From assembly GCA_010692425.1 (NCBI GenBank), contig JAAHHJ010000001.1, positions 593,233 to 657,232 on the forward strand: DNA of 64,000 nt, read 5' to 3'. The translations under genes and the position numbers were made by a program. Below are positions 9,442 through 18,688 of the stretch, piece by piece. The DNA is from Symploca sp. SIO3C6 (GTDB taxonomy: Bacteria; Cyanobacteriota; Cyanobacteriia; Cyanobacteriales; Coleofasciculaceae). The notes beneath the pieces are model-generated. The model saw nothing but the letters and a program-made list of their open reading frames with translations. It did not search any database and was not told the origin of the DNA. The stretch's first letter is position 1. Every line of letters begins with the position of its first letter.

Positions 9442-11811
9442 TCATTTCTTGATTGTAATTGGCAGCACTCCTTGAGCTGGGTAATTGACTTGACCGATAA
9501 TACGGCTGTAAGTATATCCTAGTGTTTTGAGGCTACTTAGACAGGAATTAGCTTGTTGAGCGGGAATAGTTGCTAGTAATCCGCCAGAGGTTTGAGGATC
9601 GAATAATAGGGGGTAAATAGGGGAATTGCTCGCTTGCTCACGATTTTGAATTGCTTTAGATGTACGTAAGTTTTCAGGATATAGAGAGCTAAAGATGCCC
9701 TGTTGTATAGTTTCCATTGCTCCCTTTAACACTGGAATTGCACTAAGTTCAATTTCTACAGAAACCTGGGAGGCTTGTATCATTTCCAGGAGATGTCCCA
9801 GTAGCCCAAATCCAGTAACATCTGTGCAAGCAGTAGCTTGGTGTTGCTGTAAACATTCTGCTGCTGCCTGATTGGAGAGCAACATCGAGGCAATTGCCTC
9901 TTCAAGCCAGCGCCCTTTGGCTTGCAGACGCATATCAGCAGCAAAGAGTGTACCTGTACCCAAAGCTTTTGTTAAAATTATTACTTGAGCTGGTTTCATG
10001 CCTCCTTTGCGCAATAATTTTTCAGGAGCAGCTAAGCCGTTACAGGTAAGTCCAAAAGCAAGTTCTTTTCCTTCTGTGGTATGTCCACCAATTAGCAGGG
10101 CTTGAGTTTGATTAAGAATTTTAGTTGCACCTGCTAGTAATTGATAGAGTGTCTCTTCCTGTTTAGCTGGTGGGGCATAGGGGATAGTGGCAATTGCCAA
10201 CGCACTCTGAGGTGCTGCCCCCATGGCAAAAATATCGCTTAAGCAGTGATTGGCTGTAATTTGTCCTAGTAAAAAGGGATCATCAAGCAAAGCTCGAAAG
10301 TAATCAATCGTCTGTACCATAACTTGATCCTCCCTGACTCTGACTACTGCTGCATCCTCTGCTGCTTCTAGCCCAAGGAGAATATCTTCTCGTTGATGTA
10401 CTGTTTCTTTTTTAATACGTTTGAGTACCTTTTCCAGCACTGCTGGGGCGATTTTTGCCCCACAACCGGCACAGTGCATAGTGGGGAGATGGGGAGAGGG
10501 GGGGATGGGGAGAGGGGGAGATGGGGAGATGGGGGGATATGTTTTATAGGGTTGCTCAAAACTTTTCCCTATTTTCTGAATAAAGTGATGTTTTTCGTTG
10601 GCGACAGAGTTACCCATCTTAGAGGGGAATTTACTCAATTGCTCCATAAACTGGCGATCAATATAATCTTTCCAGTGCCAAATAAATTGATTTGGCCCAA
10701 AGTTTAACCAACCACGGGAAGCAATTGCTTGACGATTGCCGGTACTTATTAGAATTAGGAATTTTGTTTGTGGTATAAATCGCTTGAGAGGTTTACCTAG
10801 TAGGAAACGCCGAAGATTCTCAAACAGTGGCTTGCCTTGACGAACAGCAAAAACCCCGGCTTTGGGGCGGGGATGGTTAACCATGGTGGCAATATCCCCA
10901 GCTGCGAATACTTGGGGGTGAGAGACAGATTGCAAGGCATCGCTGACTTGAATAAAGCCTTTATTATCGGTTGCTAGCCCGGCTTGCCTTAACCATGGTG
11001 CTGCCGATGCCTGAGTTACCCAAAAGATGCGATCGCATTCTACCTTTAGTCCGGACTGACAATGAATTATTTTTGGTGAGACAGTAACAGTATTGGTGTC
11101 AGTTGCTTCAGGGTTGGTATCCACTGCACTAACATTTTCGGACAAATGCAATTTAACTCCCCGACGCGATAAAATCTGTTGCAGGCGTTTACCTACCCAA
11201 GGATGACGCTCTGGCAATAAAGAGTTACCCCGGTGGAAGAGGTGAATTTCCAGATTCTGAGTTGGTTGCTGGGCATGGCGAAAAATGCGGTGTAGATGTG
11301 TCTCAATAGCTAGAGCTAACTCTACTCCCCCTGCCCCACCACCAACAATTCCCAGACGTATTTTTTTATGAGGAAATTGAGTAACTTCTTGAGTAACTTG
11401 GCTCCAATAGTTGAGGAATTTAGAAATAGGTTTAACGGGAATTGTATGTGCTGCTGCACCCGGTACATTTATAGCTGTAGGTGTACTACCAATATCAATT
11501 GATAGTAGGTCGAAAGCAACTGGGGGACGATTGGCACAGATAATATAGTTATTTTCTAAATCAAGGGCAATTGCCCTATCAACAAACATACGAGCTGAGG
11601 CAAACTGGGTCAGAGGGCGTAAATCAATGTGACATTGATCGAAGTTATAAAAGCCTGCTACATACCCTGGCAGCATTCCTGAATAAGGGGTATGGTAAAC
11701 ATCAGTAATTAGGGTTAATCTTACTCCTGGCAAGGGTTGCATGCCAAACTTTTTCAATGCGATCGCATGGCTGTGTCCTCCTCCAATTAGTACTAAATCT
11801 TTGAAGATCAT
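9442..11811 (-). CDS. selD: NADH-dehydrogenase-like flavoprotein fused to selenophosphate synthetase
   Basis: A 789-residue fusion of a type known in cyanobacteria. Residues 1 to about 400 are a pyridine-nucleotide/FAD oxidoreductase: LIGGGHSHA FAD-binding start, second dinucleotide site RLGIVGGGAGGVELA, and a C-terminal FAD motif VFAAGDIATM. Residues from about 444 are selenide,water dikinase. The active-site segment CAGCGAKI keeps the Cys and Lys equivalent to E. coli SelD Cys17 and Lys20, while the second Cys is Ala. The SelD part makes selenophosphate from selenide and ATP. The flavoprotein may supply electrons to reduce selenium (inference). The junction (about 425-443) is a Pro/Ser-rich linker encoded by an octamer array. 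mnmH follows in the same operon. No SelA/SelB is seen here, so tRNA modification rather than selenocysteine is the likely use. Confidence 0.93.
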   Translation of the reverse strand: MIFKDLVLIGGGHSHAIALKKFGMQPLPGVRLTLITDVYHTPYSGMLPGYVAGFYNFDQCHIDLRPLTQFASARMFVDRAIALDLENNYIICANRPPVAFDLLSIDIGSTPTAINVPGAAAHTIPVKPISKFLNYWSQVTQEVTQFPHKKIRLGIVGGGAGGVELALAIETHLHRIFRHAQQPTQNLEIHLFHRGNSLLPERHPWVGKRLQQILSRRGVKLHLSENVSAVDTNPEATDTNTVTVSPKIIHCQSGLKVECDRIFWVTQASAAPWLRQAGLATDNKGFIQVSDALQSVSHPQVFAAGDIATMVNHPRPKAGVFAVRQGKPLFENLRRFLLGKPLKRFIPQTKFLILISTGNRQAIASRGWLNFGPNQFIWHWKDYIDRQFMEQLSKFPSKMGNSVANEKHHFIQKIGKSFEQPYKTYPPISPSPPLPIPPSPHLPTMHCAGCGAKIAPAVLEKVLKRIKKETVHQREDILLGLEAAEDAAVVRVREDQVMVQTIDYFRALLDDPFLLGQITANHCLSDIFAMGAAPQSALAIATIPYAPPAKQEETLYQLLAGATKILNQTQALLIGGHTTEGKELAFGLTCNGLAAPEKLLRKGGMKPAQVIILTKALGTGTLFAADMRLQAKGRWLEEAIASMLLSNQAAAECLQQHQATACTDVTGFGLLGHLLEMIQASQVSVEIELSAIPVLKGAMETIQQGIFSSLYPENLRTSKAIQNREQASNSPIYPLLFDPQTSGGLLATIPAQQANSCLSSLKTLGYTYSRIIGQVNYPAQGVLPITIKK
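10481..10537. repeat. GGGGAGAT octamer array inside the selD fusion
   Basis: About seven units of GGGGAGAT/GGGGAGAG lie in frame exactly at the join between the flavoprotein and SelD domains. On the minus strand they encode PPISPSPPLPIPPSP. They end immediately before the Met-His-Cys that begins the SelD domain. Confidence 0.92.
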
Positions 11812-11818
11812 GGTTTTT

Positions 11819-11877
11819 TAAGTAATAAGTAATAAGTAATAAGTAATAAGTAATAAGTAATAAGTAATAAGTAATAA
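11819..11877. repeat. AATAAGT heptamer array
   Basis: About eight near-perfect AATAAGT units upstream of the selD fusion start, abutting an inverted ATGAACC-type array. Confidence 0.92.
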
Positions 11878-11878
11878 C

Positions 11879-11975
11879 CGTTCATTGTTCATTGTTGATT
11901 GTTCATTGGCCTATGAATTATGAGCAATGAACTATGAACTATGAGCAATGAACTATGAGCGATGAACCATGAACC
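11879..11975. repeat. Inverted ATGAACC/ATGAGCA heptamer arrays
   Basis: GTTCATT units (11879-11908) face ATGAGCA/ATGAACT units (11912-11975) around a very short core, so the strand can fold into an imperfect hairpin. The array's last unit contains the ATG of the permease gene. Confidence 0.82.
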
Positions 11976-13813
11976 ATAAAATTACCTGGAGGTTAATGTT
12001 TCTAGGAGCGATTACTTTATCAGTGTATCAGGCGGGACTATTTAATCAGGAGCTATTAAACCCCGGTGGTTTGCCGACGGTTTGGAGATTTTTACGAGCT
12101 AGCGTTAAGCCGGAGTTGAGTGTTGAGTTTCTGCTCCTCACCCTCAATGCTACTCTTACTACTTTGGCTTATGCTGTCTGTGGTACTTTTTTGAGTATCA
12201 TCCTGGGGCTGTTTGGTGGTTTATTCTCTTCTGAGGTATGGTGGGCAACGGTATTTCCTCGCTGGGCTGGGCAACAACCAATCTGGTTGGGAATGCGGCT
12301 ACTGCTTTCAATTCCCAGGGCAATTCATGAAATGATCTGGGGGCTGTTTTTCGTTAATATTTTGGGATTAGACCCTCTAACAGCAATTTTAGCGATCGCT
12401 ATTCCTTTTGGTGCGATTGTGGCTAAGGTTTTTTCTGAAATTCTCGATGAAACTCCGCGTCAGTCTCTGATGGCACTATTGGGTGCTGGGGTGGCACCGC
12501 TGACGGCTTTGATTTATAGTTTAATTCCTCAGGCGTTTCTGAATCTGCTATCTTATAGTTTCTACCGCTTTGAATGTTCGATTAGATCAGCAGCTGTACT
12601 GGGGATTATTGGTGCAGGTGGTTTGGGCTATCAGATTTTACTTAGTCTACAATCTCTACGCTATGAGCAACTTTGGACATTATTCTATGCCCTGTTTTTA
12701 TTAAATGGTGCAGTGGATATTAGTAGCGCTTGGTTACGCCGTCGTCTTGGCTGTGCTAGTCGCCTTGATTTAAATGCAGGTAAGTTATTGAATCGAATAA
12801 GGGTAGTTGAAGAAGGCAGAAGGCAGAAGGCAGAAGGCAGAAGGCAGAAGGCAGAAGGCAGAAGGCAGAAGGCAGAAGGCAGAAGGCAGAAGGCAGAAGG
12901 CAGAAGGCAGAGGGCAGGAGGCAGAAGGCAGAGGGCAGGAGGCAGAAGGCAGAAGGCAGGAGGCAGAAGGAGTTTCCGAAGTTTCCCTGCCCCCAAGGGT
13001 GATCCTTTGGTAAAGATGGCGGGTTTGATAGTTATGCTGTTAGTGCCGTTTAGTTTTTGGTATATTGGTGCTGATTTTAGTAAACTGTGGTCATCGCGCA
13101 CCATAAAGTTGCTGGAGGATGTATTAACTGGACTATTGCTGTCTGAGTTAGATGGGGCGCAGTGGCAGTTACTGCTGAGTCTATCTATCCAAACTTTAGC
13201 GATGTCAATTCTGGCAATTGCGATCGCTGGTGTGGGGGGTATATTATTATCATTCCCAGCTGCTTATAATTTCTTCTTGCCTGGTGGTTTGCTAAATCCT
13301 AATCGCCAAGATAGAAATAGTGGCTTTTGGGCTTGGTTGACATTGCTGCTGACGCGCTCAATTTTGCTTCTGTGTCGCGCTATTCCTACACCGATTTGGG
13401 CTTTAGTACTGTTATTTGTCTTATTTCCAGGTATTTTACCAGGTGCGATCGCACTTGGGCTACACAATTTGGGAATTTTGGGGCGCTTGATGGCGGAAGT
13501 GACGGAAAATCTTGATCAACGCCCGTTGCAGGCTCTTAAAGCCCAAGGTACACCTAGCTCTCTTTTATTTCTTTATGGGGTATTGCCTTTAACTTTACCT
13601 CGTTTCTTGGCTTATATTCTTTATCGATGGGAAGTCTGTATGCGAGAGACGCTTATTGTTGGCTTGGTGGGGGCTGGTGGTTTAGGTTATTTGTTAAGGG
13701 AGCAATTGAGTAGTTTTGACTACCAGGGTGTAATTGCGACTCTTGGCTGTTTTGTGGTATTGACGTTTATGGTAGATGGAATTAGTGGGACAGTAAGAAA
13801 AGAATTAAGATAA
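11969..13813 (+). CDS. PhnE-type ABC transporter permease, two permease halves fused
   Basis: A 614-residue membrane protein with two tandem binding-protein-dependent permease domains of the phosphonate/phosphite (PhnE) type. Half one (about 1-275) has the cytoplasmic loop near [20 protein letters not shown] and ends [13 protein letters not shown]. Half two (about 345-614) has [19 protein letters not shown] and ends [12 protein letters not shown]. Each half has about six hydrophobic segments. The linker (about 281-334) is a Lys/Arg/Gln/Glu-rich heptapeptide repeat from a (GGCAGAA)n array. The ATG at 11969 lies in a heptamer repeat without a ribosome binding site. An ATG at 11996 follows GGAGG by three bases and may be the true start. 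No ATPase or binding-protein gene is adjacent, so the substrate is not defined. Confidence 0.9.
   Translation: MNHKITWRLMFLGAITLSVYQAGLFNQELLNPGGLPTVWRFLRASVKPELSVEFLLLTLNATLTTLAYAVCGTFLSIILGLFGGLFSSEVWWATVFPRWAGQQPIWLGMRLLLSIPRAIHEMIWGLFFVNILGLDPLTAILAIAIPFGAIVAKVFSEILDETPRQSLMALLGAGVAPLTALIYSLIPQAFLNLLSYSFYRFECSIRSAAVLGIIGAGGLGYQILLSLQSLRYEQLWTLFYALFLLNGAVDISSAWLRRRLGCASRLDLNAGKLLNRIRVVEEGRRQKAEGRRQKAEGRRQKAEGRRQKAEGRRQRAGGRRQRAGGRRQKAGGRRSFRSFPAPKGDPLVKMAGLIVMLLVPFSFWYIGADFSKLWSSRTIKLLEDVLTGLLLSELDGAQWQLLLSLSIQTLAMSILAIAIAGVGGILLSFPAAYNFFLPGGLLNPNRQDRNSGFWAWLTLLLTRSILLLCRAIPTPIWALVLLFVLFPGILPGAIALGLHNLGILGRLMAEVTENLDQRPLQALKAQGTPSSLLFLYGVLPLTLPRFLAYILYRWEVCMRETLIVGLVGAGGLGYLLREQLSSFDYQGVIATLGCFVVLTFMVDGISGTVRKELR
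12812..12970 (+). repeat. (GGCAGAA)n heptamer array inside the permease gene
   Basis: About 22 units of GGCAGAA with GGCAGAG/GGCAGGA variants toward the 3' end, joined in frame on both sides. Three units make 21 bases, so every frame encodes the same cyclic heptapeptide EGRRQKA and no frame contains a stop. The reverse strand is also open. Confidence 0.96.
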
Positions 13814-13817
13814 GTTA

Positions 13818-13898
13818 TAACGCAAGGCAGAAGGCAGAAGGCAGAAGGCAGAAGGCAGAAAGCGATTTAGCTTGTCCTAACCTTAATACGTACTGCTA
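13818..13898 (+). mobile_element. MITE-like element, copy A (internally deleted)
   Basis: Same right end as four other copies (core TTAGCTTGTCCTAACC, end TACTGCTA), with TA on both sides (13816-13817 and 13899-13900). Relative to the others the left end is shortened and the TTTGACAAAG block is missing. It carries about five GGCAGAA units. Confidence 0.75.
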
Positions 13899-13953
13899 TA
13901 TTAGGTTGATGAAGTGAGGTTATGTCAAACCTCAAAACTGGAAACACTAATTT

Positions 13954-14001
13954 AGTCCATTTCAATGGACTTAAGCTATTAGACCGGAAATTGATTTCCG
14001 G
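13954..14001. other. Two adjacent perfect 8-bp hairpins
   Basis: AGTCCATT-TC-AATGGACT (13954-13971) and CCGGAAAT-TG-ATTTCCGG (13984-14001), each with a two-base loop, 12 bases apart. The pairing suggests a structured element or the end of a mobile element. It has no T-tract, so it is not a standard terminator. Confidence 0.6.
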
Positions 14002-14119
14002 GCGGTAAAAGTAGCGATGCTATCAATAGTGAAAAATCTTCGCTAGCTCTGTCATTACCCTGCTAAACCACTTATGAATTCTAGTAAGATTTATACTCGA
14101 GAAGTTTTGATTTTTATCA

Positions 14120-14235
14120 AAATTAATATGGGTCAAATACCGCACCATCTATACGGTGTATAAAATTTGGTTGTGGTTAAATCCCCATCCAATTTGTCTC
14201 CGCGTCTCCGCGTTGACCTGTCCCCGCGTCTTTAA
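14120..14235 (-). repeat. Dispersed ~120-bp repeat, copy 1 (minus orientation)
   Basis: Matches the copies at 28735 and 37237 in reverse: TTAAAGACGCGGGGAC at one end, GGGGATTTAACC inside, and GTATTTGACCCATATT at the other end. The gap 13899-14308 holds this repeat and the two hairpins, and no gene. Confidence 0.85.
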
Positions 14236-14308
14236 CCCTGCCTAAAATATCCATACTTAAAATATCTCTGCTTAAAAAGAGAGGGGAAGAACGCCACCTT
14301 AACAAGTC

Positions 14309-15190
14309 CTACTTACTATTATCATCCAACAATTGATCAGGGTCAATTCCCGATTCCCGCAATCGCAATAGCAAAGTCTCTAATTTAGCCTCAGCTTGTT
14401 GAGCGCGCAGTCTTTCCTGTTGAGCATGCAGTCTTTCCTGTTGCGCACGCTGTCTTTCCTGCTCAGCCTCAGTCAGAATCAAATTTCCCTCAGTATCATA
14501 CCAACGCAACCACAATCGCTCAATTCCCTGAAACTCTCCTTGCCATAACCCCAAACCCAAATCTAGCTCAGCAATTGATACTCGTGACTCTTGTAACTCT
14601 AGCTCTTGGTAATATCCTCCCTCTAATTTAAATACTCGTAGCTGATTAGTATAACGACTGAAAACTACATAATAGGGAATCCGTAAAATCTGTTGGTAAA
14701 CTTCCCATTTCCGCGCTGGCTTATCCTTACTCTGAGATACGATTGTTTGCTGATTATCAGCAATTTCTCCAGATGCAGAGGGCTGTTGCTCAAATTCCCC
14801 TAAATCTTCTTTTTCTGTACCTGGAGAAAGTAATTCCACTACCACAAATGGATTTATACCCTCTTGCCAAACCACATAGGAAAGGCGCATATCGACTCCA
14901 TCATAAAGTCGAGGTACACCCACAACCCCAAACCAATCTGGTCGTTTATACCACAGAGGATGACGCACGTCATAGTAAAGATTCATGTCGCCAGCACAAA
15001 ATACCTGCTCTGCCGGATAATGGGGCGGTTGAAAGCTGAGGCTCAACAATTGTGCTTGCCAGTTGTGGAATTCATCAGGCAAACCAGGATCCTCCGGGTA
15101 TTCACTGGGAAGATCATACATTGTCGGTAGGGTTTCTCTAGGTGATTTGGGTGGATCAGTTTGAGGGGGAGGGTATGGGAATCGAAACAT
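14309..15190 (-). CDS. Uma2-family (DUF820) endonuclease-like protein
   Basis: A 293-residue member of the Uma2/DUF820 family, a PD-(D/E)XK-nuclease-like fold greatly expanded in cyanobacteria and of unknown physiological role. Visible family features are the RPDWFGVVGVPRLYDG segment, the core strand FVVVELLSPGTE (candidate catalytic Glu), and KWEVYQQILRIPYYVVF. The C-terminus (about 235-285) is a Gln/Arg/Glu-rich coiled coil with a repeated QQERL(H/R)A pattern, common in this family. The ATG follows GTAAGGACTAT, a reasonable ribosome binding site. The gene is monocistronic between repeat-rich gaps. Confidence 0.88.
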   Translation of the reverse strand: MFRFPYPPPQTDPPKSPRETLPTMYDLPSEYPEDPGLPDEFHNWQAQLLSLSFQPPHYPAEQVFCAGDMNLYYDVRHPLWYKRPDWFGVVGVPRLYDGVDMRLSYVVWQEGINPFVVVELLSPGTEKEDLGEFEQQPSASGEIADNQQTIVSQSKDKPARKWEVYQQILRIPYYVVFSRYTNQLRVFKLEGGYYQELELQESRVSIAELDLGLGLWQGEFQGIERLWLRWYDTEGNLILTEAEQERQRAQQERLHAQQERLRAQQAEAKLETLLLRLRESGIDPDQLLDDNSK

Positions 15191-15255
15191 ATAGTCCTTA
15201 CATACTCCGGTGTAATGGTGTTATATCTAAATCTATACTTAATGCTGAATACTTT

Positions 15256-15325
15256 CTCCCCATCTCCCCATCTCCCCATCTCCCCACCAAAGGCAGGAGG
15301 CAGGAGGCAGGAGGCAGAAGGTTTA
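15256..15325. repeat. GGGGAGAT octamers followed by GGCAGGA heptamers
   Basis: About four CTCCCCAT units (15256-15290) run directly into GGCAGGA/GGCAGAA units (15293-15321). Two repeat families abut in the gap between the Uma2 and NACHT genes. Confidence 0.85.
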
Positions 15326-15364
15326 TAAAAATTATCTCCCTATCTCCCCATCTCTCTTCCTCAC

Positions 15365-18300
15365 TCAATCGATAAGCAAGTCGTATTGCTGCTGGGCATA
15401 CTCCCGCACTTTCTCATCTGTGTCATTATCTATTCTGTTGCGCAATAGTGGTAGAATTTCAGTACGGTCTCGATATTGCTTGATGATTGTCTTCAGTGCA
15501 GTTAGCCGAGGGTTTTTTTCCCAGTCTCCCTTGCGCTCAAAGGGATCTTTTTTAGTGCGATCATACAAAAATTCAAACATTCCAGGCTCATCTTTCCAAC
15601 CTTGGGCTATTTCTTGCACTGCTGCTCGTCGCACATCCGAATCCTCATCCTGTTGAGCCCATAGTTTGAGCAGGGGTAAAGTCTCAGTATCTTGTTTCCA
15701 ACCTTGGGCTATTTCTTGCACTGCTGCTCGTCGCACATCCGAATCCTCATCCTGTTGAGCCCATAGTTTGAGCAGGGGTAAAGTCTCAGTATCTTGTTTC
15801 CAACCACGGGCGATTTCTCGCACTGCAGCTAGTCGCACAGCCGAATGCTTATCCTGTTGAGCCCATAGTTTGAGCAGAGGTAAGGTATCAGCATCTTGTT
15901 TCCAACCACGGGCGATTTCTTGCACTGCAGCTAGTCGCACAGGCGAATGCTTATCCTGTTGAGCCCATAGTTTGAGCAGGGGTAAAGTCTCAGTATCTTG
16001 TTTCCAACCACGGGCGATTTCTTGCACTGCTGCTCGTCGCACAATCACATCCTTATCCTGTTGAGCCGATAGTTTGAGCAGGGGTAAAGTCTCAGTATCT
16101 TGTTTCCAACCACGGGCGATTTCTTGCACTGCTGCTCGTCGCACATCCGAATCCTTATCCTGTTGAGCCGATAGTTTGAGCAGGGGTAAAGTCTCAGTAT
16201 CTTGTTTCCAACCACGGGCGATTTCTTGCACTGCTGCTCGTCGCACAATCACATCCTTATCCTGTTGAGCCGATAGTTTGAGCAGGGGTAAAGTCTCAGT
16301 ATCTTGTTTCCAACCACGGGCGATTTCTTGCACTGCAGCTAGTCGCACATTCCAATGCTTATCCTGTTGAGCCCATTGTTTGAGCAGGGCTAAGGTATCA
16401 GCATCCTCTTTCCAAGTTGTTGCGACTGCGGCGACTGCTTGAGTACGAATTTTTATAATTAATTCGTACTCATCATAATTGCCAGTATCAAGGGCATACT
16501 GCTCATCACCAAACCTGATTAAACCTTTGAGCTTATTCAACAGTTGCTCAGCACTTTTCTTAATCTCGCGGCGATTTCTCACCTCGGCAAGACACTCAGC
16601 CGCTAGAAAAACATTCAATAATTTGTCAGCTTCCCCATCTTGCTCAATTAAATACTCAATAATCTTCCCAACAAACTTAACATCAATCAATCCAGCAATC
16701 AGTCGTAGTACTTCATGCCAAGACTCATCCTGCCAGTGCTTGCCAAACACTTCCATTTTCAGCTCATCTTCTGTCAGACTTTTTTCCTTCTCAAATTTCC
16801 GCACAAATTCAGCAGCACAGAAATACTCTAAAAACGTCCGATGTATAAAGGCATAGGAATCAGCACCAAGGAAACATAAAATAAAATTGCGAGTGCGCAG
16901 CTGTTGAATCATTAACTTGGCAACTGCTCTCGCCTGAGAAACTTCTATCGATTTCAAATAGCCAGTTAGAATCTCTTCCAAATCATCTGCACTAATCACA
17001 TTGCCAACTAAACCCTTGTCATTAGCTTGCATGTGGTAGGCAACCTGACGCAACATCGCCTGCTTATCTTTATAATCAATAGTTTCTGGATCTAGTCTGA
17101 CATCTTTGACTAAATTTTCCTTAGCTTCAAAGTCCCATTGATGTAATAGTACCTGCGAAGCTTGATTGTAAAGTTCCGGACGATCTCGCGGTAATTCTCG
17201 ATTACGATTAAGAATTGCCACCATTGTCAGTAGTAGGGGATTTCCTGCTAATTCACTAATCGCTTTTGAACTATTAATTGCCTTTTGCAGTCGCTTAAGC
17301 TTTCTTACTTTATCTGCCTCATCGTTGAAAGTTAAGTTATGCCATTTCTCGATAAAATCTTTAATCTGTTGCTCATCTAAATCTTGCAGCATAAAGTGAT
17401 CAAACTGGGCATCTCTTAACCGCTGCGGCTTATAGCCAATGACGCGAGAAGTGACAATTACCCGCACCTGGGGATAGTCATTAGTGAAGCGATGGATATC
17501 AGTAATTACATCTTCTCGTTTCCCTGGCTCAAATACCTCATCCAAACCATCAAACATTACTAAAGCATTACCAGCTTTTAGCTGTTGGTGTAGTTGATGC
17601 TGATTGAGACGACAGATAATACCACTGCCTTGATGAAAAAATTCTAGAAAATTCTTACAGTCTCCAGTATCTCGATTGCGAATATAACTGCGTAACTCAA
17701 TTAGCAAAGGAATTGGTTTGGAAATAGCAGTGTGAACATAAGAATTTGCCCAAGCCAAAGCCAGATATTGCAATAATGTAGACTTGCCCGAACCTGGATC
17801 ACCTAAAATTACTAGATAGCGATAACTATCCTTATCCTTAATAATTTCTCCAATAGGACGAATAGGCTGTTGCTCATATCTTCTTTTGTATTTTTCTAAC
17901 TCCTCTAAGTCAATTTCCTCTTCCAGTTGATTACTTTCTCTCAGCCGCCTTTGATGCTCCTTGGGAAGTTCGTAAGCTTGTGGTAATAATTCATGAACTT
18001 GGCGCACATTTTGGGGGATAAAAATACTCCACAATTGCAGTTTGTTATAAGCCGCACCATCAGTATCTAAACTGGACAAATTCAGATTACCGTAGCGCTC
18101 TAATAGTCCTTCCTGATACTTTCGCAAATCAAAATCAGGAATAATACCGGCAATTTCTTTAGTATTTCGCTCAATGGACTCCTGAATTTCTAATTCCAGA
18201 ACCGCCCTTAATTCCTGCGATTTTTTAATAATACGTTTTACTTCTCTGAGATAATTCTTGCCAAGCCTATCCCAGTCAAATTCTATAGGCATGGTTGGCG

Positions 18301-18688
18301 GATAATGCTCTATCCAGATTGTCCCTAATTTCCTAGCATCTATAGCACGGCAATCTTTTTCAAAAGCCTTACCCAAAAGTGGCTTAACTTCCTCATTGCG
18401 GATAAACCGCTCAATCCTTACTTCATATCCATCTCTAATCTCAGCACCGGAAAGCCCACATTCAAATTCCAGCTCATCCTCTACTAACCTCAAGAATTGC
18501 TGTAGGGCTTCACCCAATGCCTTTTTCAGCTCACTAGGTTGAGCTGAAATTACACCCTCTTTAATGCATTCCTTAAAGAAATCCTTAACGTAATCTTCCA
18601 ACGCCTCCTTACCCAATTTCAGCAAGACTTCCTTAAATACCAAATCCTTCAAGATGGAAACACCCAAAGCTGCCCAAGGTTCCACCAT
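15365..18688 (-). CDS. NACHT NTPase with C-terminal HEAT repeats, 1107 aa
   Basis: Order: a helical N-terminal region (1 to about 270) with no effector that I recognise; a NACHT domain with Walker A GDPGSGKSTLLQ near 295 and Walker B MFDGLDEV near 376, followed by RVIVTSRVIGY; a helical middle; and eight nearly identical 34-residue HEAT-like units (about 762-1033) plus two divergent ones at the end. This is the layout of bacterial NLR-like NACHT proteins, some of which are known antiphage sensors in other bacteria. A defence role here is inference. AAGGAATTGCAGT precedes the ATG, a good ribosome binding site. The gene stands alone, so it probably works as a single-protein system. Confidence 0.9.
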   Translation of the reverse strand: MVEPWAALGVSILKDLVFKEVLLKLGKEALEDYVKDFFKECIKEGVISAQPSELKKALGEALQQFLRLVEDELEFECGLSGAEIRDGYEVRIERFIRNEEVKPLLGKAFEKDCRAIDARKLGTIWIEHYPPTMPIEFDWDRLGKNYLREVKRIIKKSQELRAVLELEIQESIERNTKEIAGIIPDFDLRKYQEGLLERYGNLNLSSLDTDGAAYNKLQLWSIFIPQNVRQVHELLPQAYELPKEHQRRLRESNQLEEEIDLEELEKYKRRYEQQPIRPIGEIIKDKDSYRYLVILGDPGSGKSTLLQYLALAWANSYVHTAISKPIPLLIELRSYIRNRDTGDCKNFLEFFHQGSGIICRLNQHQLHQQLKAGNALVMFDGLDEVFEPGKREDVITDIHRFTNDYPQVRVIVTSRVIGYKPQRLRDAQFDHFMLQDLDEQQIKDFIEKWHNLTFNDEADKVRKLKRLQKAINSSKAISELAGNPLLLTMVAILNRNRELPRDRPELYNQASQVLLHQWDFEAKENLVKDVRLDPETIDYKDKQAMLRQVAYHMQANDKGLVGNVISADDLEEILTGYLKSIEVSQARAVAKLMIQQLRTRNFILCFLGADSYAFIHRTFLEYFCAAEFVRKFEKEKSLTEDELKMEVFGKHWQDESWHEVLRLIAGLIDVKFVGKIIEYLIEQDGEADKLLNVFLAAECLAEVRNRREIKKSAEQLLNKLKGLIRFGDEQYALDTGNYDEYELIIKIRTQAVAAVATTWKEDADTLALLKQWAQQDKHWNVRLAAVQEIARGWKQDTETLPLLKLSAQQDKDVIVRRAAVQEIARGWKQDTETLPLLKLSAQQDKDSDVRRAAVQEIARGWKQDTETLPLLKLSAQQDKDVIVRRAAVQEIARGWKQDTETLPLLKLWAQQDKHSPVRLAAVQEIARGWKQDADTLPLLKLWAQQDKHSAVRLAAVREIARGWKQDTETLPLLKLWAQQDEDSDVRRAAVQEIAQGWKQDTETLPLLKLWAQQDEDSDVRRAAVQEIAQGWKDEPGMFEFLYDRTKKDPFERKGDWEKNPRLTALKTIIKQYRDRTEILPLLRNRIDNDTDEKVREYAQQQYDLLID
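15588..16403 (-). repeat. Eight 102-bp tandem repeats (HEAT units)
   Basis: Eight units of 102 bp (34 codons) with very high DNA identity. Unit types alternate in the middle, hinting at past duplication of a two-unit block. Differences between units cluster at residues around position 14-21 of the unit (after AQQD), ahead of the conserved AAVQEIA helix. Confidence 0.95.

Noticed and set aside
12685..13104. Long minus-strand open frame with LPSAFCL repeats
   Set aside because: It is the reverse strand of the (GGCAGAA)n array inside the permease gene, which is open in all frames by its composition.
15588..16403. Regular direct repeats that might be a CRISPR array
   Set aside because: 102-bp units without unique spacers, in frame with a HEAT-repeat protein.
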